A stretch of DNA of 18,126 nt from CAYLLD01 sp964425135 (lineage in GTDB: Bacteria > Pseudomonadota > Alphaproteobacteria > Rhodobacterales > Rhodobacteraceae): assembly GCA_964425135.1 (NCBI GenBank), contig CAYRKW010000066.1, forward strand, positions 1 to 18,126, written 5' to 3'. The translations under genes were made by a program, and so were the position numbers. Shown piece by piece: positions 13,739 to 18,126 of this stretch. Position 1 is the first letter of the stretch; each line of letters starts with the position of its first letter. The notes under the pieces were generated by a model. The model was not told the origin of the DNA. It ran no database searches and saw only the letters and a program-made list of their open reading frames with translations.

Positions 13739-14867
13739 CACCGTATTTGACGCCTATATCAACGCCAATATTCTGTTGGTGTTTGGCTTATGTCTGTGGA
13801 TCGGTGTGCGCGCTTTGATGGTGCGGATGGGGCTTGGATCGGCCTATCTGACACAGCTTCAGATCCTCAACGGTAGTTTTCTGGCGATCCTTGCCTGCCC
13901 ATTTGTGGCGGCGCTCTACGTGGCGGCGCTTGGCGCGGGGCTGATCCCGCAGCAGTTTTCGCTCAGCCTGACGGATCTTGTTGTCTCGCAGTATCTGGAA
14001 GGCAATGTGGCGATGACACCGGCGGCGTTTGAAAGCGCATTGTCGTGGCGGGATCGCGTGAGTGCGGATTTCCTGGCGCAGCAAGGCTGGATGAGTTGGA
14101 GCATCGCCGCACTGCTGATCATCGGTGGGATTGTCATTGCCACGCGCACGCTGCTGAGCATTTTGCGCCTGCGACGACTGATCGCGCGCAGCTATCCGTG
14201 GCGTCGGTTCGGGCGGTTAGACATTCTGCTGTCTGATCAGATTGCCATCCCGTTTTCGACACGCGGTCTGATGCGCCGCTATATCGTGTTGCCATCCGCG
14301 ATGTTGACCCAAAGCGAAGATATGAAGATGGCGCTGGCGCATGAATTCCATCACCTGCGCCATCGCGATATCGAATGGGAGATCGGGCTGGAGTTGATTA
14401 AGCCGCTGTTCTTCTGGAACCCGGCCTTCCACATCTGGAAACGCAATGTGGAGCATTTGCGGGAGCTTGCGTGTGATCAAGTGATCCTTGAGCGCCATTG
14501 CCTTGACCCCAAAGACTATGGCGCGTGCCTTTTGCGGGTATGTCGCGCCTCGGTGACGCAGGATCGGACACAAACGCTGCTGATGCCGCAGGTGGCGCTT
14601 GTTCAGATGGAGCGGCCGGTTTTGCGGCCTAGCGGAGATGTGTTTCTGAAACGCCGCATCGCCTCCATCCTCGATGTGGGGGCGAGCAGCAGCAAACGCG
14701 GTTCTTGGGCACGCTGGTCGGTTTTGCCGATGGCCGTGCTGATCGTCGCGGTGGGGCTGTCGTTTCAAAAACCTGCTGACTGGAGCCACGACCGCCTTAT
14801 GCTCTCGACGATTGTCAATCTGGAGCGCATGGAGCTGATCAACGGGCTGGGCGTGCGCCGCCCTTAG
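13725..14867 (+). CDS. M56-family membrane metalloprotease (BlaR1/MecR1-like)
   Basis: A 380-residue integral-membrane zinc protease of family M56, the partner of BlaI-type repressors. Membrane spans are seen near 15-33, 50-72 and 122-142, then the cytosolic-facing protease domain with HExxH as HEFHH (206-210) and the downstream glutamate in ELACD (Glu247). A last span lies at about 325-345, followed by only about 35 residues. BlaR1 and MecR1 are about 600 residues and end in a penicillin-binding sensor domain; this protein lacks it, so it cannot sense beta-lactams in the BlaR1 way. The signal may be read by the 75-120 periplasmic stretch or the short tail. It overlaps the repressor gene by 14 bp, and its stop codon overlaps that of the convergent aminotransferase. 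Pairing with the repressor is firm; the stimulus is unknown. Confidence 0.88.
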   Translation: MIEISTVFDAYINANILLVFGLCLWIGVRALMVRMGLGSAYLTQLQILNGSFLAILACPFVAALYVAALGAGLIPQQFSLSLTDLVVSQYLEGNVAMTPAAFESALSWRDRVSADFLAQQGWMSWSIAALLIIGGIVIATRTLLSILRLRRLIARSYPWRRFGRLDILLSDQIAIPFSTRGLMRRYIVLPSAMLTQSEDMKMALAHEFHHLRHRDIEWEIGLELIKPLFFWNPAFHIWKRNVEHLRELACDQVILERHCLDPKDYGACLLRVCRASVTQDRTQTLLMPQVALVQMERPVLRPSGDVFLKRRIASILDVGASSSKRGSWARWSVLPMAVLIVAVGLSFQKPADWSHDRLMLSTIVNLERMELINGLGVRRP

Positions 14868-16060
14868 GCATTCTCCGCGATAATCTGTGCGGCTGCCGGG
14901 ATTGCGCCATCACCATGCGGGATATTGAGCGCTTTGAGGCCCGCTTCGATTGTGCCAAGCGTGCCCAAGATCATCGGCGGGTTCAGATGGCCCATGTGGC
15001 CGATCCGAAAAATACTATCACGTCCGCTTTCCTTGATATTATCCAGACCAAGCCCGACACCGAGCGTGAGACCGCAGCGGCTTTCTGTCCAGCTGCGCAA
15101 CGTCTCTGCCTGCTCGCAGATGATCGTGGTCACAGCCGTTGAGCGTTGCGCCGGATCCGTGATGTTCATGCGCAACGCGCCTGCGCTCGCCCATGCCTCA
15201 AGCGCAGCCCAGACTGCACGGGCATGGATGTCATGGCGTGCCCATGCAGCCTCTAGCCCTTCTTCGCGCAACAGCATCTCAAGTGCGCATTCGAGACCAA
15301 AGAGATGATGGGTCGGAGCCGTACCAAAGAAATTCATGTAGAAAATCTCAGGGTTCTGGCGCATGCGCCAATCCCAGTAGCCGGTGGCGGTCGTCACCCT
15401 ATCGCGGTGCTTGCTGGCCTTCTCGTTGACGAAATTGAAGGACACGCCGGGCGGCACCATCAGACCTTTCTGACAGCCCGCAACCATGACATCGACACCC
15501 CATGCGTCCATCTCAAACGGCTCGCACCCCAGTGATGCGATGCAATCAACCAACAAAAGCGCCGGATGCTGCGCGGCATCCATGGCCGCGCGCAATGCGG
15601 GTATGTCGTTGCGCACAGATGAGGCTGTGTCGGTGTGAACCGTCATCACCCCCTTAATCTCATGGTTTGTATCGGCGCGCAGACGTTCTTCGATTTTATT
15701 GGCATCAAGCGGGCTTTGAGTGCCGAAGTCGATCTCTTCGACATCTGCACCCAGCATTTGCGCGACTTCGATCCAGCCCTTGGTAAACCGTCCGGTCGAG
15801 ATTGCCAGAAACTTATCACCGCGATTGACCGTGTTCGACAGCGCTGCCTCCCACGCCGCATGACCATTGCCGATATAGATCAAAGCATCGCCCGTGGTCC
15901 GCGCAACATCCGCCAAATCCGCCTTGATGCTTGCTGTCATCGCGGCGATTTCGTCCGAATAGATATTTGGGGCCGCGCGGTGCATCGCATTCAAAACGCG
16001 ATCGGGGAACATGGATGGACCGGGAATGGCGACGGTCTTGCGGCCATGGGAGAGGTGCAT
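14864..16060 (-). CDS. Class V aminotransferase (alanine/serine-glyoxylate type)
   Basis: A 398-residue PLP-dependent aminotransferase of class V fold, in the group that includes alanine-glyoxylate and serine-glyoxylate transaminases, which interconvert glyoxylate and glycine at the expense of alanine, serine or a similar donor. The start AIPGPSMFPDRVLNAM (11-26) is the family opening; YIGNGHAAWEAAL (62-74) forms the cofactor phosphate loop; Asp172 in LLVDCIASLG binds the PLP nitrogen and Lys198 in AGCQKGLMVPPG is the Schiff-base lysine. The C-terminal IFRIGHMGHLNPPMILGTLG is conserved in this family. The N-terminus differs from textbook Sga and BhcA as I remember them, so the precise substrate pair is left open. 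GGAG lies 11 bases before the ATG. The gene is monocistronic in view, convergent with the M56 gene and sharing 4 bp with it. Confidence 0.88.
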   Translation of the reverse strand: MHLSHGRKTVAIPGPSMFPDRVLNAMHRAAPNIYSDEIAAMTASIKADLADVARTTGDALIYIGNGHAAWEAALSNTVNRGDKFLAISTGRFTKGWIEVAQMLGADVEEIDFGTQSPLDANKIEERLRADTNHEIKGVMTVHTDTASSVRNDIPALRAAMDAAQHPALLLVDCIASLGCEPFEMDAWGVDVMVAGCQKGLMVPPGVSFNFVNEKASKHRDRVTTATGYWDWRMRQNPEIFYMNFFGTAPTHHLFGLECALEMLLREEGLEAAWARHDIHARAVWAALEAWASAGALRMNITDPAQRSTAVTTIICEQAETLRSWTESRCGLTLGVGLGLDNIKESGRDSIFRIGHMGHLNPPMILGTLGTIEAGLKALNIPHGDGAIPAAAQIIAENA

Positions 16061-16392
16061 TGGCTTGGAAACTCCAGTTTGAATGACGCGCGATGTATGA
16101 GAAAATGAGACCGAGCGGAAGGGACAATTGCGCCGAAGATTGAAGAAAATTTGTTAAGTTACAGAGGATTGTGGGAGGTAGCGCCTTGGCTCGTACAAGC
16201 GGGTTTGAAATTGAGACAAACATACTCATTTTATGATCTTCGAGCCCGCGGCCGCGAACTTAATCTTTGAAACACAGCGCGTTCGAGCGCCTGCACTTAT
16301 CCCGAGTTTCGATTTTCACCGCCATGCCCAAATCGGTGGTTTCGCGGCTTCATTCCCTCATGCTAAGGCGCATCTGAGATAACGCGAAACGC
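16061..16392. other. 332-bp divergent intergenic region
   Basis: This AT-richer stretch lies between the aminotransferase start (minus) and the exporter start (plus). I see no solid gene. TATGAT at 16231-16236 with TTGAGA 15 bp upstream (16210-16215) is a poor-spacing promoter candidate for the exporter. A palindrome CGCGGCCGCG lies near 16247-16256. GGGAGG (16171-16176) precedes a TTG that opens a 16-codon frame (from 16184), which is too weak to call a gene. A hairpin of GGAAACT/AGTTT type lies next to the aminotransferase start. Confidence 0.5.
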
Positions 16393-18126
16393 ATGGGCCT
16401 TATGGACAACGGCTACAAACGATTTTGGCGCGACTATGTTGTGCAGCATAAGGCGATATTGCTGCTGGTCATTGTATTGATGACGATCAGCGCGGCGGTG
16501 TCGGGGGCTTATGCGAAATTTGTGCAGATCCTGATCGAGGCGATGGAGGCAGGCGATCTCGATTTTCTCTATATCGCACCGCTGCTTATCGTCGGGCTGA
16601 CCTGCATCAAGGCGGTTGCGTTTTTCTATCAGATTTATTTCAGCGCCAGAGCGCTTGGGCAAGCTGAGGCGGATTTGCAAGACGCCATGTATACGCGGCT
16701 TGTGCATTCTGATCTCGCGCATCTGCAAACCGAAGCCCCTGCGTCGCTGGCCGCGCGCTTTTCAGCGGATGTGACGACCGTGCGCGGCTCTGCCGAGGCG
16801 ATTCTGAACGGATTGTCCAATCTCTTCATCGTTCTGGCGACCTTCGGGATGATGCTGTCGATCAACTGGACAATGACCATCGGGCTGATCCTGATTTTCC
16901 TCATATCTGTCTGGCCGGTCTATTGGATTGGTCAGGTCGTGCGCCGTGTCTCCCGTCAGGTGATGGAGCAGATTGCGCGGATGACGGCGGATGTAAACGA
17001 GGGGCTTTCGGGCATCCGCCTTGTGCGCACTTACGGGCTGGAACAGCGCCTGACGGGGACGGCGCACGAAGTGTTCGACACGCTCCGAGCGCAGAAAATC
17101 CGCCAGAAGACTTGGACCGCCGGGGTAGAGCCGGTGATGGAGGTTATGGGCGGGTTGGCGCTGGCTGGATTGCTTGGGCTGGTCGCGTGGCAGATGGGGC
17201 AGGGGCGCGGTTCGCTCGCGGATTTCATCGCGCTGCTGACCGGGCTTGCGGTGGCATCCACGCCTGCGCGGCGTCTTGGCGCGACGTTTACGGCGTCGCA
17301 ATTGGGGGCGGCGGCTTTGGAGCGGATTTTCGGGCTTTTGGATCGTGAAGATACGATCCTGGAGAGCGGCGTGGCGCAGTCCATCGACAAGGCCAAGGGC
17401 GCGCTGGCGTTTGATGCGGTCTCCTTCGCTTATCCCGACGGCACCCAGGCGCTGCATGATTTCACTCTCAACATTGCACCCGGTCAAAAAGTCGCCTTTG
17501 TCGGGCGGTCGGGTGCAGGGAAATCCACGATCTTCAATCTGCTGCCACGTCTCTATGATCCGACGCGCGGTGTCGTGCGGCTCGATGGTGTGGCGCTCAC
17601 CGAGTATCGCTTGAAGGATTTGCGCGATCAGATTGCAGTGGTCAGTCAGGATTCGGTGCTGATGACCGGCACGGTGGCCGAAAACATCGGATTCGGGCGA
17701 CGGGATGCGGATCGGGACGCGATTGTCGCGGCAGCGAAGGCGGCGGAGGCACATGGGTTTATCGAGGCGCTCAGCAATGGTTACGACACGCACGTCCATC
17801 CCAGTGAGGCAAGTTTTTCCGGCGGAGAGCGCCAGCGCCTGTCGATTGCCCGTGCGCTGTTGCGTGATGCGCCGCTGTTGATATTGGACGAGCCGACAAG
17901 CGCGCTTGATGCCAAGTCGGAAGCCGTGATCCGAGAGGCATTGGACCGGTTGGCAGAAGGACGCACGACGCTGGTGATCGCCCATCGTCTGTCCACAATC
18001 CGGGATGCAGATGTGATTGTGGTGATGGATCAGGGACGGATCGTCGATCAGGGCACCCATGAGGATCTGCTGGCGCGGGATGGAATATACGCCGAGTTGC
18101 ACGCGTTGCAGTTTGGGGCGGGTTGA
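16393..18126 (+). CDS. ABC exporter half-transporter (MsbA-like)
   Basis: A 577-residue fusion of a six-span membrane domain (about 1-310) and an ATPase domain (337-577), the layout of homodimeric type IV exporters such as MsbA that move lipids, peptides or drugs out of the cytoplasm. The ATPase is complete: A-loop Tyr347, Walker A GRSGAGKST (371-379), Gln419, signature FSGGERQR (475-482; Phe and Glu are tolerated variants), Walker B LLILDEP with Asp499/Glu500, and switch His531 in IAHRLST. The coupling region SADVNEGLSGIRLVRTYGLE-type is at 198-217. The gene ends with TGA on the last base of the window, so it is complete. The ATG at 16393 has no strong ribosome site; ATG at 16402 is an alternative. 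Substrate is unknown; MsbA lipid A export is one option but not shown. Confidence 0.92.
   Translation: MGLMDNGYKRFWRDYVVQHKAILLLVIVLMTISAAVSGAYAKFVQILIEAMEAGDLDFLYIAPLLIVGLTCIKAVAFFYQIYFSARALGQAEADLQDAMYTRLVHSDLAHLQTEAPASLAARFSADVTTVRGSAEAILNGLSNLFIVLATFGMMLSINWTMTIGLILIFLISVWPVYWIGQVVRRVSRQVMEQIARMTADVNEGLSGIRLVRTYGLEQRLTGTAHEVFDTLRAQKIRQKTWTAGVEPVMEVMGGLALAGLLGLVAWQMGQGRGSLADFIALLTGLAVASTPARRLGATFTASQLGAAALERIFGLLDREDTILESGVAQSIDKAKGALAFDAVSFAYPDGTQALHDFTLNIAPGQKVAFVGRSGAGKSTIFNLLPRLYDPTRGVVRLDGVALTEYRLKDLRDQIAVVSQDSVLMTGTVAENIGFGRRDADRDAIVAAAKAAEAHGFIEALSNGYDTHVHPSEASFSGGERQRLSIARALLRDAPLLILDEPTSALDAKSEAVIREALDRLAEGRTTLVIAHRLSTIRDADVIVVMDQGRIVDQGTHEDLLARDGIYAELHALQFGAG

Noticed and set aside
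13340..14867. Beta-lactam resistance regulator pair (BlaI/BlaR1)
   Set aside because: The protease lacks the C-terminal penicillin-binding sensor domain and no beta-lactamase gene is nearby, so an antibiotic-resistance label would overstate the evidence.
16184..16234. 16-codon leader peptide frame (TTG start after GGGAGG)
   Set aside because: The start is TTG, there is no run of regulatory codons and no terminator/antiterminator pair; not enough to call.
16762..18102. 446-codon minus-strand open frame opposite the exporter
   Set aside because: Arg/His/Gln-rich shadow of a complete ABC exporter; long antisense frames are common in GC-rich coding sequence.

Overview
The window looks like a chromosomal segment of an alphaproteobacterium, most likely a Rhodobacteraceae/Roseobacter-group marine bacterium. 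This rests on moderate-to-high GC, the gene families present (a six-gene glycerol-type ABC transporter with the DUF2160 small membrane protein, a non-pyrrolysine MttB-family methyltransferase, an YgfZ/SuhB/EF-P neighbourhood), and an initiator tRNA with an A-U pair at the top of the anticodon stem. The assignment is inference from gene content; no marker gene was compared. I see no phage, IS element, CRISPR array or classical defence genes.

Left part (1-5624): the 3' end of an initiator tRNA-Met; a family-2 glycosyltransferase (minus) divergent from ygfZ (plus); then a minus-strand run read right to left as MttB-like methyltransferase, PPP-type phosphatase, efp (EF-P) and suhB. The suhB 3' end overlaps the ygfZ 3' end. 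A good sigma70-like promoter lies before efp, and a nested inverted-repeat structure begins right after the phosphatase stop codon.

Middle (5625-6987): a 380-bp divergent intergenic region with a pair of direct repeats two helical turns apart, next to a -10 box with no -35. It leads into a two-gene unit: a secreted protein with a small PepSY-like domain and a 61-residue tail that is almost entirely Asp/Glu, then a two-TM membrane protein with a LuxR-type DNA-binding domain. This looks like an envelope-sensing pair.

Central operon (7173-14867, plus): periplasmic binding protein (glpV), two ATPases (glpS, glpT), two permeases (glpP, glpQ) and DUF2160 (glpU), matching the glycerol ABC importer described in rhizobia. 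A 12-bp perfect hairpin follows the binding-protein gene, and a cluster of REP-like palindromes separates ATPase and permease genes. The ATPases carry complementary defects (GlpS lacks the switch His, GlpT lacks LSGGQ), predicting one competent and one degenerate ATP site. Directly behind glpU, with no room for an obvious promoter, sits a BlaI-type repressor overlapping an M56 (BlaR1-like) membrane protease without a beta-lactam sensor domain. A regulatory relay attached to a carbon-uptake operon is the most unusual arrangement here.

Right part (14864-18126): a minus-strand class V aminotransferase whose stop overlaps that of the M56 gene; a 332-bp intergenic region; and a complete MsbA-like ABC exporter half-transporter ending at the last base.
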